Shown: piece after piece, positions 1 to 6,224 of the stretch
Position numbering within the stretch: the first letter of the stretch is position 1
Layout: every line of letters begins with the position of its first letter
Notes under the pieces: model-generated
Databases searched by the model: none
Seen by the model: only the letters and a program-made list of their open reading frames with translations
What the model was told of the DNA's origin: nothing
Position numbers and translations under genes: made by a program
From: JAZDLC01 sp043802345
GTDB lineage: Bacteria; Planctomycetota; B15-G4; JADJEK01
DNA: 7,562 nt
Direction: 5' to 3'
NCBI GenBank assembly: GCA_043802345.1
Contig: JAZDLC010000298.1
Span: 1 to 7,562 of the forward strand

Positions 1-62
1 CCTTCGGATTCACGAATCCACGCGCCAGCCACCGCGTCTTCCATACCACGGAGAAGACCTGG

Positions 63-134
63 ATGACGCGCAGTCCGCGCGTGCACCACCCTGGTGCCTG
101 CCATATCGTGTCCTGAACCGCGCAGGGTGAAAGC
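63..134 (+). pseudogene. Probable 5' remnant of a REP-associated (Y1/IS200-like) transposase, broken by a nonsense codon
   Basis: A purine-rich ribosome site (GGAG at 50-53) precedes ATG 63. The frame reads MTRSPRVHHPGACHIVS, then TGA at 114-116, then TAQGES. Known of the family: Y1-type (RAYT) transposases typically begin with a basic R-P-R-I/V stretch, then P-G-A, then Y-H-V-x-S-R. The residues seen here fit that pattern, with one position missing before the histidine. The TGA sits exactly where the family has arginine and differs from CGA by one base. No recognisable sequence follows after about 134: the HxH motif and the catalytic tyrosine are absent. Inference: this is the decayed start of a housekept or mobile Y1 transposase lying beyond the 3' end of a tRNA gene. 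The match is short, so chance similarity cannot be excluded. Confidence 0.4.
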
Positions 135-164
135 GGCGGAAAATGCCGCGGCACCGTACTTCCT

Positions 165-248
165 CCCGTTCCCGTTCTCGTTCACGATTGAGGGTGGTGG
201 GCTTTCGGAGGAGAGTTCCGAGGACGTCAACGAGAACGAGAACGAAAA
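165..248. repeat. Inverted repeat built from degenerate CGTTCT / CGAGAA hexamers
   Basis: The left arm (165-186) is a run of CCCGTT, CCCGTT, CTCGTT, CACG units. The right arm (231-248) is CGAGAA, CGAGAA, CGAAAA. Positions 173-186 and 231-244 are reverse complements at 13 of 14 positions. The 44-base interior contains its own small hairpin (205-209 with 217-221). The element abuts the tRNA terminator. It has no coding frame I can support. It could be a small palindromic mobile or extragenic element, or a fortuitous low-complexity sequence. Only the repeat structure itself is seen directly. Confidence 0.5.
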
Positions 249-288
249 GAAGGCGGCGGCCGGACCCGAGGGTCGACCGCCGCCTTCT
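244..288 (-). terminator. Rho-independent terminator downstream of tRNA-Arg
   Basis: On the minus strand, a 12-bp perfect stem (288-277 paired with 259-248) of sequence AGAAGGCGGCGG is followed directly by T-rich sequence (TTTTCGTT) at 248-241. The loop also carries partly complementary GACCC/GGGTC, so the stem may extend. The hairpin starts only 6 bases past the encoded CCA of the tRNA. This is the geometry expected for a terminator that ends a tRNA transcript, and it would also end any read-through from the two protein genes upstream. The U-tract is short but the stem is very stable. Confidence 0.85.
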
Positions 289-294
289 CATGAC

Positions 295-371
295 TGGTAC
301 ACCCGGCGCGGTTCGAACGCGCAACCTTCGGCTTCGGAGGCCGACACTCTATCCAGTTGAGCTACGGGTGC
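295..371 (-). tRNA. tRNA-Arg, anticodon CCG
   Basis: The minus strand folds into a complete cloverleaf. The acceptor stem is GCACCCG (371-365) with CGGGTGT, including one G-U pair, followed by discriminator A and an encoded CCA (297-295). The D arm is GCTC/GAGT with the GG of the D loop. The anticodon stem is TCGGC/GCCGA with loop CTCCGAA, so the anticodon is CCG, reading the arginine codon CGG. The T arm is GCGCG/CGCGC with loop TTCGAAC. The gene lies 50 bp after the stop of the upstream exported-protein gene on the same strand and is followed by a strong terminator. A weak -10-like TAAGAT (389-384) is correctly placed for a dedicated start just before the mature 5' end. Its only -35-like partner (416-411) is about 21 bp away, too far to be convincing, so co-transcription and processing is equally possible. 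Confidence 0.97.
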
Positions 372-421
372 TCTTGGGTTGTGATCTTACGATTCTCTCC
401 CGGAAGTTCGCCTCAAAACCG

Positions 422-2197
422 CTACGGCCCCTTGGAAGTCAGGCGGACGCCGTGCTCCGAGACCGTGAACACCGAGACGCTGGAGTCCTTGAAGTACTTG
501 TCCGCCAGATCGGGGGCAGGCAGCTCGAAGTCGAGCCCCTCCTCGCCGAGGCCCAGCTCGGAAAGAGCCCCCTCGTCCATCACCATTTTCAGGCCCTCGA
601 GCAGGGCCCTGACGGAAGCGGCCGAGTCGTTGTACCCGGCGGCGGTGACCCGGCCATCCGGCGCCGCGTCGAAGATGGCGCTGAAGTTCTCGTTGTCGGC
701 CAGGGTGGGGAGGCCGCTCTCGCCCCTGCGGCGGAGGGTATCCTGGATCAACTCCGCCGACGGGCTGAAGATCAAGAGATCGTCCAGGATGGCGTAGCGC
801 GCCTTGCTGCCGAGGACCGGAATCGGCAGGGAGTAGAGCGCGTGCCCCTGGAACTCCTCCCGCTTCCTGGCCGCGTGCATGCCTGAAGATCGGAGCAGGG
901 ACTCGATCACGCTCTCCACCTTGCTCCCGTCTTTCAGGCTGATCAGAGCGCAGAGGCTCTGCGGATCGTCCTCGGTGCCCGGAAGGGCGTCCAGTTCGTC
1001 CTCGATCCTCGCCGTGAACAAGCTGATCTCTCCCGCGAGGTTCGCGAGCAGGTCGGTCCGCACGTGGAATCCTTCCTGCTGGAAGCCGATCTCCATCTGC
1101 TCCTGCGCCGCCTTCGCGGGCTCCGGGGCAATTTCCCGGGCGGCGGCGAAGCCCGCGTCCAGACCGGCCAGCAGGTCGATGAAGAAGATGTTCGCCGACA
1201 GAGGCTTGTCCGGCATCAGTCGAGCAGTCTGCGGGGCGCCGGTGACGAACAGCGCCTTGAGCACCTCGAGCAGATGCCCCTGGCCGGCCCAGTCCAACCC
1301 GACGTTGAACGCCGTGCCCTCCTCACCGAGCTCCAGGCTGGCCGAGAAGTACCCCAGGTCCTCGGGCGAGAGCGCCTCGACGATCCCCTCCGACTCCTCA
1401 TCCATCTCTCCCTCGGCCTTCCCCATGAGGATCGTCTGCTGGATCAACCGCCGCAGGTCGGCGTAGATGCGGACTCCGTCCTCCGCCTTCGCCGCCAGCG
1501 AATCCGTGTAGCCGCCGGCCGCGGAGAGCGGATTCTCGCTCTCTCCGGCGAGACCGTCCACGAGACCTCCGAAGTGCCCCTTCTCCACGAGGTCCTCCGA
1601 TTCGATCAGCGCGAGGAAGACTCCATCCACCACGGCATACCGCAGCTCGTGGCTCATCCCTTCCTGTTCCTCCGCATCCCGGATCACGGTCACCGTGATA
1701 TCCCCCTCCTCCTCGTTCTCCCGCACGGCGATCCCCTTCTTCAGGGGATCCTCGAACAGCTCGTCGACGAGCCCGAGGAATTCGTCGCCCTTTTCGCCCA
1801 CCCCGACCACGAATCCCATGGAAATGGCGGGCGCCCCGGAAGGATCCGGCCCGCTCGCCGGCAGACCCAGCTCGAGCAGGAAGCCGGCCGCGGACCCGCT
1901 CATCATGTCGAGCAGATCAAAGGGATTGACGCCCGCCTCCTCCTCCGCGTCGGCGCCCAGCTCCGACACCTTCTTGCGGAACGACTCCTTCATCGCGCTC
2001 AGCCCCGGATCGCCCAGGAACCGGCCCCAGGCGGTCTTGTCGAACCCGGCTTTCAGCCGCTCCAGGTCGTCCACTCCGACGAAGACCAGGCATTCTTCCG
2101 GCAGCGCTTCCTCGAGCCCTGCCCGGGAAGTTGCCGTAACGATCAGAATCAGCGAGATCGCGGTCAGAGCGCCGCGCAGCGAGGCCAGTATCTTCAT
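422..2197 (-). CDS. Exported protein of unknown function (591 aa)
   Basis: I do not recognise a precise family. Residues 1-26 form a signal peptide: basic start, hydrophobic core around residues 10-21, and a likely cut after SRA. The mature part is acidic and begins with a segment rich in hydrophobic strands ('ECLVFVGVDDLERLKAGF' at about 35-52, then a W-G-x-F-L-x-D-P motif near 57-64). This layout resembles large exported proteins, including DUF3352-like ones, annotated in Planctomycetota and relatives. A similar beta-rich segment recurs near 450-490 (LPIPVLGSKARYAILDDLL). No catalytic motif, lipobox or later membrane span is visible, so a periplasmic or secreted location is inferred. The start is supported by AGGAG at 2211-2207, 9 bases before the ATG and overlapping the end of the upstream propeller gene, which points to coupled translation. 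The TAG stop is followed two codons later by an in-frame TGA. Confidence 0.85.
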   Translation of the reverse strand: MKILASLRGALTAISLILIVTATSRAGLEEALPEECLVFVGVDDLERLKAGFDKTAWGRFLGDPGLSAMKESFRKKVSELGADAEEEAGVNPFDLLDMMSGSAAGFLLELGLPASGPDPSGAPAISMGFVVGVGEKGDEFLGLVDELFEDPLKKGIAVRENEEEGDITVTVIRDAEEQEGMSHELRYAVVDGVFLALIESEDLVEKGHFGGLVDGLAGESENPLSAAGGYTDSLAAKAEDGVRIYADLRRLIQQTILMGKAEGEMDEESEGIVEALSPEDLGYFSASLELGEEGTAFNVGLDWAGQGHLLEVLKALFVTGAPQTARLMPDKPLSANIFFIDLLAGLDAGFAAAREIAPEPAKAAQEQMEIGFQQEGFHVRTDLLANLAGEISLFTARIEDELDALPGTEDDPQSLCALISLKDGSKVESVIESLLRSSGMHAARKREEFQGHALYSLPIPVLGSKARYAILDDLLIFSPSAELIQDTLRRRGESGLPTLADNENFSAIFDAAPDGRVTAAGYNDSAASVRALLEGLKMVMDEGALSELGLGEEGLDFELPAPDLADKYFKDSSVSVFTVSEHGVRLTSKGP

Positions 2198-2203
2198 CAG
2201 TTG

Positions 2204-4534
2204 CTACTCCTGTGGGTAGACGATCATCCGGTCATGAACCAGGATCGTGATATCGGGACGGCCGTCTCCGGTCACGTCGCTCAGGACCACCTCGCGAGGC
2301 TCCCGGCCGCCCCGGCCGCCCCGCTCGAAGATCCGCTCCTCGTAAACCGGAAAGCGCAGCGCGTACTCCAGCTTGTCGGGATGAATTGCGGAGATGGTCA
2401 CCAGGTGCCTGCTGCTCTCCAGCAGCACCAGGTCCATCTCACCGTCGTTGTTGAGGTCGCCGACGCCGAGATCGTCCAGCACCACGTCCCGAACGGGAAT
2501 CTCCAGCTCGTCCACCGGATCGAACACCGGATCGGCGCCGCCGTTCCTGATCACCGCGAAGCGATCGTTGCAAAACAGCAGCAGGTCATTGCGGCCATCC
2601 ATGTCCAGATCGGTCACCAGCAGGCTCTCCGGTTCCACGCCCCCCAGGTCGACCCGCGCGATCTCCCTGGACGCGCCCTTCGACCGGGAGAGCACCGTGA
2701 GCGTCGACCCCGCCTTGTCGAACAGCACGATCTCCGGATCCCCCTTGCCGTCCAGATCCCCGAGGGCCACCTTCGCCACCTGCGCCGCCGACCGGTCCAG
2801 GTTGAACTGCGCCACCACCTGGGGCTGATTCTCGCCGTCCAGGTAGAACGCGCGGGCGAAGTTCGGTCCCGGCACCAGCAGCTCCTTCTGGCCATCCCCA
2901 TCGATGTCTCCCCATGCCAGGGAGTCGAGGGAAGTCCCCTCCAGGATACCCAGCGTCGGCACGGTCGATGTGTCCAGATCCACGAACGACCCGTCCGCCT
3001 GCTGCAGCCAGATGGTCGGAATCTCGCGCGGCTGGAAGAGCATGATGTCGGTCTGCCCGTCCCGGTTCAGATCGGCGAGCAGCAGATCGTTCGGGTCGGA
3101 CTTCTGCTTCGCCAGCTTGACCTCCCGCTGCATCTCAAAGGTCGGACCCAGTTGCACCACCCTGCGCTCCCGGCTCCTACTGGAGCCCGAGCCGAGGGCC
3201 AGCCAGATCTCAAAGAGGCCATCGCCGTCGGTGTCGACCACGTCCATGGCCAGCAGGTCGTCCCCGTTCGGGATGGCCACCGCCATCGGGAAGCCGATGG
3301 AACCGTCCGCTTCGATCGCCGAGACCCCCACCGCGCCCTCGTCCGGCGCCGCCACCACCAGTTCGACCTTGCCGTCACCATCGACGTCCCCCACTCCCGG
3401 AAAGCGCGCGCCGACGAACGACGGGAACTTGACGGCGCTGCTCGGACCGCCTCCCAGCAGGGAGTGGTGGGAGACGATCTGGGCGGCGGTCGGCTCCGCG
3501 ACCAGCAACTCAGGCCGGCCGTCACCCTCCAGGTCGACCAGGACCTGCGCCCGCTGCTCCCCGTCCTTCCCCTTCTCAAAAGGCACGGAGCGGAGCGAAG
3601 ACAGCGGCAGCTCGTCCTGTTCCTCCTGCACCTGGCTCTTGAACCGGAGCAGCGCCACCCGGCTGCTGTTCCTGCGCACCGCGATCAGCTCGCACCCCGG
3701 CTTCCCGTCGAAATCCCCCACCATGTAGGAACGGATCGCCGCGAACCTGGACTTGATTTCCGGACCGAACGCGAACCCGCCCTGACCCAGGCGGTAGCGA
3801 AAAGGCAGGTCGGAGTCGTAGTGGACATACAACAGGTCCTGGTGCCCGTCCTGGTTCAGGTCCTCCACCTCGAACGACCCCGCGTCCTTGGTGCCGTTCG
3901 GGAGCTTCCGCGGCTGCTCCAGCCGCCCCTCCTCGTTCTGCTCGAACAGGTACGTGACCTCCCGGCCCAGCACCACCAGGTCACACCGGCCGTCGCCGTT
4001 CAGGTCAGCCGGCCGCACGGCGCGCCAGACCCCGGAGTGATCCTCCACCTCGTACCGATTCGACCTCTGGTACTTCCCGTCCTGCCCCCGATAGGCGACC
4101 GTGACCTTTCCCGACTCACCGAGAAAGATCAGGTCGGCCGCCTGGTCGCCGTTCAGGTCGGCCACCGCGACCGACGACATCTTCTCCTCGATCGGATACG
4201 AGTCGCGCTGGAAGTACACCTCGTCCGGCAGCTCGTTCAGAAACTCCGGAGTGGGAGCGCCGCCCGGCCCTTCCTCCGACCGGAACATGAACTCGATCCG
4301 CGACCTCGGGTTGTTCAGCACCAACAGGTCCCCCTTGCCGTCGCCATTCAGGTCGGCGGCGGTCAGGTTCGTGATGCCGTCATTCAGCTTGGAGATGATC
4401 ATCCCGGAGAAGCCGTACTCTCCGTGCAGCCTCGATCCGGTGGAATCGGGTAGCTCATCCGTTTCTCCCGCCCGGGAGGCTCCGGAGAGAAGCAGGAGCG
4501 CGGCCATTGAAACCAGGTAAGTCGAAGTGCGCAT
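2204..4534 (-). CDS. Secreted FG-GAP/VCBS repeat beta-propeller protein (776 aa)
   Basis: The start is ATG 4534 because a clear signal peptide begins there (hydrophobic 7-17, likely cut after SRA at 22). The frame stays open for 102 codons upstream, but those residues look like non-coding sequence and would bury the signal. The Shine-Dalgarno is weak (GGGG at 4543-4540). The mature protein carries 14 copies of a Dx[DN]xDGxxE/D-type calcium loop followed by hydrophobic strand residues, beginning near residues 61, 126, 177, 225, 274, 334, 383, 434, 488, 543, 593, 642, 693 and 753. The spacing is 48-65 residues. Examples are ADLNGDGKGDLLVL and WGDIDGDGQKELLV. Known: such FG-GAP/VCBS repeats form blades of integrin-alpha-like propellers and bind Ca2+. 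Inference: fourteen blades would fit two seven-bladed propellers, giving an extracellular or periplasmic binding or adhesion scaffold. Several loops are degenerate (repeats 2, 5 and 11). No sorting signal or membrane anchor is seen at the C-terminus, which ends right after the last repeat. The gene heads a tight pair with the exported protein downstream. Confidence 0.93.
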   Translation of the reverse strand: MRTSTYLVSMAALLLLSGASRAGETDELPDSTGSRLHGEYGFSGMIISKLNDGITNLTAADLNGDGKGDLLVLNNPRSRIEFMFRSEEGPGGAPTPEFLNELPDEVYFQRDSYPIEEKMSSVAVADLNGDQAADLIFLGESGKVTVAYRGQDGKYQRSNRYEVEDHSGVWRAVRPADLNGDGRCDLVVLGREVTYLFEQNEEGRLEQPRKLPNGTKDAGSFEVEDLNQDGHQDLLYVHYDSDLPFRYRLGQGGFAFGPEIKSRFAAIRSYMVGDFDGKPGCELIAVRRNSSRVALLRFKSQVQEEQDELPLSSLRSVPFEKGKDGEQRAQVLVDLEGDGRPELLVAEPTAAQIVSHHSLLGGGPSSAVKFPSFVGARFPGVGDVDGDGKVELVVAAPDEGAVGVSAIEADGSIGFPMAVAIPNGDDLLAMDVVDTDGDGLFEIWLALGSGSSRSRERRVVQLGPTFEMQREVKLAKQKSDPNDLLLADLNRDGQTDIMLFQPREIPTIWLQQADGSFVDLDTSTVPTLGILEGTSLDSLAWGDIDGDGQKELLVPGPNFARAFYLDGENQPQVVAQFNLDRSAAQVAKVALGDLDGKGDPEIVLFDKAGSTLTVLSRSKGASREIARVDLGGVEPESLLVTDLDMDGRNDLLLFCNDRFAVIRNGGADPVFDPVDELEIPVRDVVLDDLGVGDLNNDGEMDLVLLESSRHLVTISAIHPDKLEYALRFPVYEERIFERGGRGGREPREVVLSDVTGDGRPDITILVHDRMIVYPQE

Positions 4535-4782
4535 TGGAACCCCGCGGAGAGGAAGAGAAGACAAGTCCGGCGAGTCTACCAGCCGCGCGGGGCGTGTGAA
4601 GTCTGACGACAGAATCCTCTCCACTGGGGGCCGGGTGGCCGGAGGACGGTCGTGGAGGGTCGGTTCCGGCCCGTTTCCGGCGCCGTCCTGCAAAAATCTG
4701 GAACTCCGCCCGGGAAGAAGATCCTCCCCAAGACGTCCAGGATCGTTAACATGACCCGATTCCAGCAACTTCGGAGAATCTG
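4535..4782. other. Divergent intergenic region between the propeller operon and the protease-ribH-nusB-ftsY cluster
   Basis: These 248 bases separate two oppositely transcribed units, so promoters for both should lie here. The leftward candidate is listed separately. For the rightward cluster I found no convincing -35/-10 pair: TAACAT at 4747-4752 resembles a -10 but has no partner at the right distance. The G/C-rich middle (about 4625-4690) contains short self-complementary runs such as GGCC and CGGCGCCG, but no stable hairpin with a T-tract, and no RNA gene or open frame that I can support. Confidence 0.6.
4573..4600 (-). promoter_or_regulatory. Candidate sigma70-type promoter for the propeller / exported-protein operon
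   Basis: On the minus strand TTCACA (4600-4595, five of six matches to TTGACA) is separated by 16 bases from TAGACT (4578-4573, four of six matches to TATAAT). Transcription would begin near 4566, giving a leader of about 32 bases before the ATG at 4534. The placement is sensible, but hexamer matches of this quality occur by chance and the organism's sigma-factor preferences are unknown. Confidence 0.35.
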
Positions 4783-5730
4783 ATGCGCCTCCCGTACCTG
4801 GTGATCCTGCTGCTTTGCGCCCTCCTTCTTGCCCCCGCACATGCCGACGAATTCCGGCTCAAGGACGGCAAGGTGGTCCGTGGAGAACTGCTGAAGGAGA
4901 CCCCGGAGAAGCTGTTCGTCGATATCGGCTTCACGGTGCTGGGCATCCCGAAGGCCGACGTCGAGGAGCGGATCGCGGCCGATCAGGAGGAGGCTCCGGC
5001 CGAGCAGGGCCTCACCCAGGAACACGGCCTCTACTCGGAGGCCGAGCTGACCGAACTGGGGGTGAAGGCGGCCGTGGAGAAGTTCGGGGAGGGAGTGGTG
5101 CTGGTGAAGGTCCCGGGCGCCCTCGGCTCCGGCTTCATCATCCGCGAGGATGGTTACATCATCACCAACGCCCATGTGGTCCAGGGTGAGATCGAGGTCA
5201 GCGTCACGGTCTACCGGATGGTGGACGGCCAGTTCGAGAAGCAGAACTTCGACCAGGTCAAGATCGTGGCCGTCAACCAGTTCATCGACCTGGCCCTGAT
5301 CAAGATCGACCCGGAGGAACTCGCCGGCGTCGAGCTCAAGAAGGTCTATCTGGGCCGCATCGACGAAGTCGAGGTGGGCCAGCAGGTGTTCGTGGTCGGC
5401 GCGCCACAAGGCCTGGAGCGCTCGGTTTCCGAGGGGATCGTCTCGCTGAAGAACCGCGCGTCCGACGGCAAGGTCTACATCCAGATCGACGCCGCGGTAA
5501 ACCCGGGCAACTCCGGAGGCCCGTTGTTCAACACGAAGGGCGAGGTGATCGGCGTGAACAGCTGGAAGAGACTCTTCTCCGAAGGCCTGAACTTCGCCAT
5601 CCCGGTCGACTACGTGAAGCACTTCATCAAGAACCGCGACGCCTTCGGGTACGATCGGGACAATCCGAACTCCGGCTATCGCTACCTGGCCCCGCCTCGT
5701 CGTGAGAAGAAGGACGAGCCCAAGGACTGA
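4783..5730 (+). CDS. Exported trypsin-like serine protease, HtrA/S1C type without PDZ domain (315 aa)
   Basis: This is a predicted periplasmic serine endopeptidase. Residues 1-21 are a signal peptide (hydrophobic 5-17, likely cut after AHA). Residues 22-63 form a small beta-rich domain of the 'LKDGKVVRGELL...VDIGF' type, often seen in exported proteins of uncultured lineages. The protease domain spans about 95-285 and has the complete triad: His131 in TNAHVV, Asp169 in FIDLALIKI and Ser244 in NPGNSGGPLF. The oxyanion-loop glycines are intact, so it should be active. HtrA/Deg family members normally carry one or two C-terminal PDZ domains. Here the protein ends about 35 residues after the protease fold in a charged tail (PPRREKKDEPKD). 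CGGAG at 4772-4776 lies 6 bases before ATG 4783 and supports the start. It is the first gene of a cluster with ribH, nusB and ftsY and is probably co-transcribed with them. Its substrate is unknown. Confidence 0.93.
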   Translation: MRLPYLVILLLCALLLAPAHADEFRLKDGKVVRGELLKETPEKLFVDIGFTVLGIPKADVEERIAADQEEAPAEQGLTQEHGLYSEAELTELGVKAAVEKFGEGVVLVKVPGALGSGFIIREDGYIITNAHVVQGEIEVSVTVYRMVDGQFEKQNFDQVKIVAVNQFIDLALIKIDPEELAGVELKKVYLGRIDEVEVGQQVFVVGAPQGLERSVSEGIVSLKNRASDGKVYIQIDAAVNPGNSGGPLFNTKGEVIGVNSWKRLFSEGLNFAIPVDYVKHFIKNRDAFGYDRDNPNSGYRYLAPPRREKKDEPKD

Positions 5731-5735
5731 TTGAG

Positions 5736-5740
5736 AGGAG
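5736..5740 (+). promoter_or_regulatory. Ribosome binding site that fixes the ribH start
   Basis: AGGAG lies 8 bases before GTG 5749. The alternative in-frame TTG at 5731 would lie upstream of this site, directly after the protease stop codon, without a Shine-Dalgarno of its own. This favours the GTG start. Confidence 0.75.
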
Positions 5741-5748
5741 CACCCAAA

Positions 5749-6222
5749 GTGCCAACCGAATACAAGGGCAAGCTGAGTGGAGCTGGTCTTCGCATCGCCA
5801 TCGTGGTGAGCAAGTTCAACGAGTTCATCACGGACAACCTGCTGAAGAGCGCTCTGGACGAACTCGACAAGCTGGGCGTCGCGGACTCCGACGTGACCGT
5901 GGCCTGGGCCCCGGGATCGTTGGAAATGCCTCTTCTGGCCAAGTCGTTCTGCGAGTCGGGCAAGGCCGACGCGGTCATCTGCCTCGGCGCGGTGATCCGC
6001 GGCGAGACCGATCACTACCAGCATGTCGCCGCCGGCACCGCCCGGGGCATCGGCGACGTGGCCAGGCACTCAAAGGTGCCGGTCATCTTCGGCGTGCTGA
6101 CCGTGGATACGCTGGAACAGGCGATCAACCGGGCCGGAGCCAAGGCCGGCAACCGTGGGGCCAACTCGGCCCGGGCCGCGATCGAGGCGGTCTCGGTGCT
6201 GCGCCAGATCAAAGAGAGCTGA
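5749..6222 (+). CDS. ribH: 6,7-dimethyl-8-ribityllumazine synthase
   Basis: RibH condenses 5-amino-6-ribitylaminouracil with 3,4-dihydroxy-2-butanone 4-phosphate to give the lumazine that riboflavin synthase converts to riboflavin. It acts in the cytoplasm as pentamers or 60-mer capsids. The 157 residues match the usual length. Visible family motifs are IVVSKFNEFIT (about 18-28) for the substrate pocket, WAPGSLEMP (53-61), the signature GAVIRGETDHYQHV (80-93) with the catalytic-site histidine at 89, and FGVLTVDTLEQAINRAG (114-130) with the phosphate-site arginine at 128. The start is taken as GTG because of the well-spaced AGGAG. It begins 18 bp after the protease stop and ends 2 bp before nusB, an arrangement common in bacteria. 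No other riboflavin genes and no FMN riboswitch are present in the window, so the rest of the pathway must be encoded elsewhere. Confidence 0.97.
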   Translation: MPTEYKGKLSGAGLRIAIVVSKFNEFITDNLLKSALDELDKLGVADSDVTVAWAPGSLEMPLLAKSFCESGKADAVICLGAVIRGETDHYQHVAAGTARGIGDVARHSKVPVIFGVLTVDTLEQAINRAGAKAGNRGANSARAAIEAVSVLRQIKES

Positions 6223-6224
6223 TC

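Noticed and set aside
10..324. 104-codon minus-strand open frame at the left end
   Set aside because: It overlaps the tRNA 3' half and the terminator and is dominated by arginine and the translated hexamer repeat (REREREREE). It is not a plausible gene.
94..360. Small plus-strand open frame running through the repeat, terminator and into the tRNA
   Set aside because: Its C-terminal residues are simply the antisense translation of the tRNA gene, a common annotation artefact. The acidic Asn-Glu stretch is the translated hexamer repeat.
2195..2206. UAG-CAA context resembling the tobamovirus-type read-through signal
   Set aside because: That signal (UAG CAR YYA) acts in eukaryotic translation and the last base here differs. 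The downstream gene has its own Shine-Dalgarno and signal peptide.
1064..4453. A 1,129-codon open frame on the plus strand opposite both leftward genes
   Set aside because: It is antisense to two genes with clear signal peptides, ribosome sites and repeat motifs. Its translation is a low-information mix of L, R, H, Q, P and V with no domain. It spans the junction only because the two leftward genes share the same frame, which keeps the complementary frame open in GC-rich DNA.
4535..4840. 102-codon upstream extension of the propeller gene
   Set aside because: It would place the signal peptide internally, overlaps the start of the divergent protease gene, and shows no protein-like features.
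5731..5748. TTG start for ribH directly after the protease stop
   Set aside because: The AGGAG site lies downstream of this TTG, and the extra six residues do not belong to the family core. GTG 5749 gives a normal length.
4576..6069. A 497-codon open frame on the minus strand opposite the protease and ribH
   Set aside because: The plus-strand genes have complete catalytic and signature motifs. This frame is a compositional shadow rich in D, L, V, H and R, with no recognisable domain.
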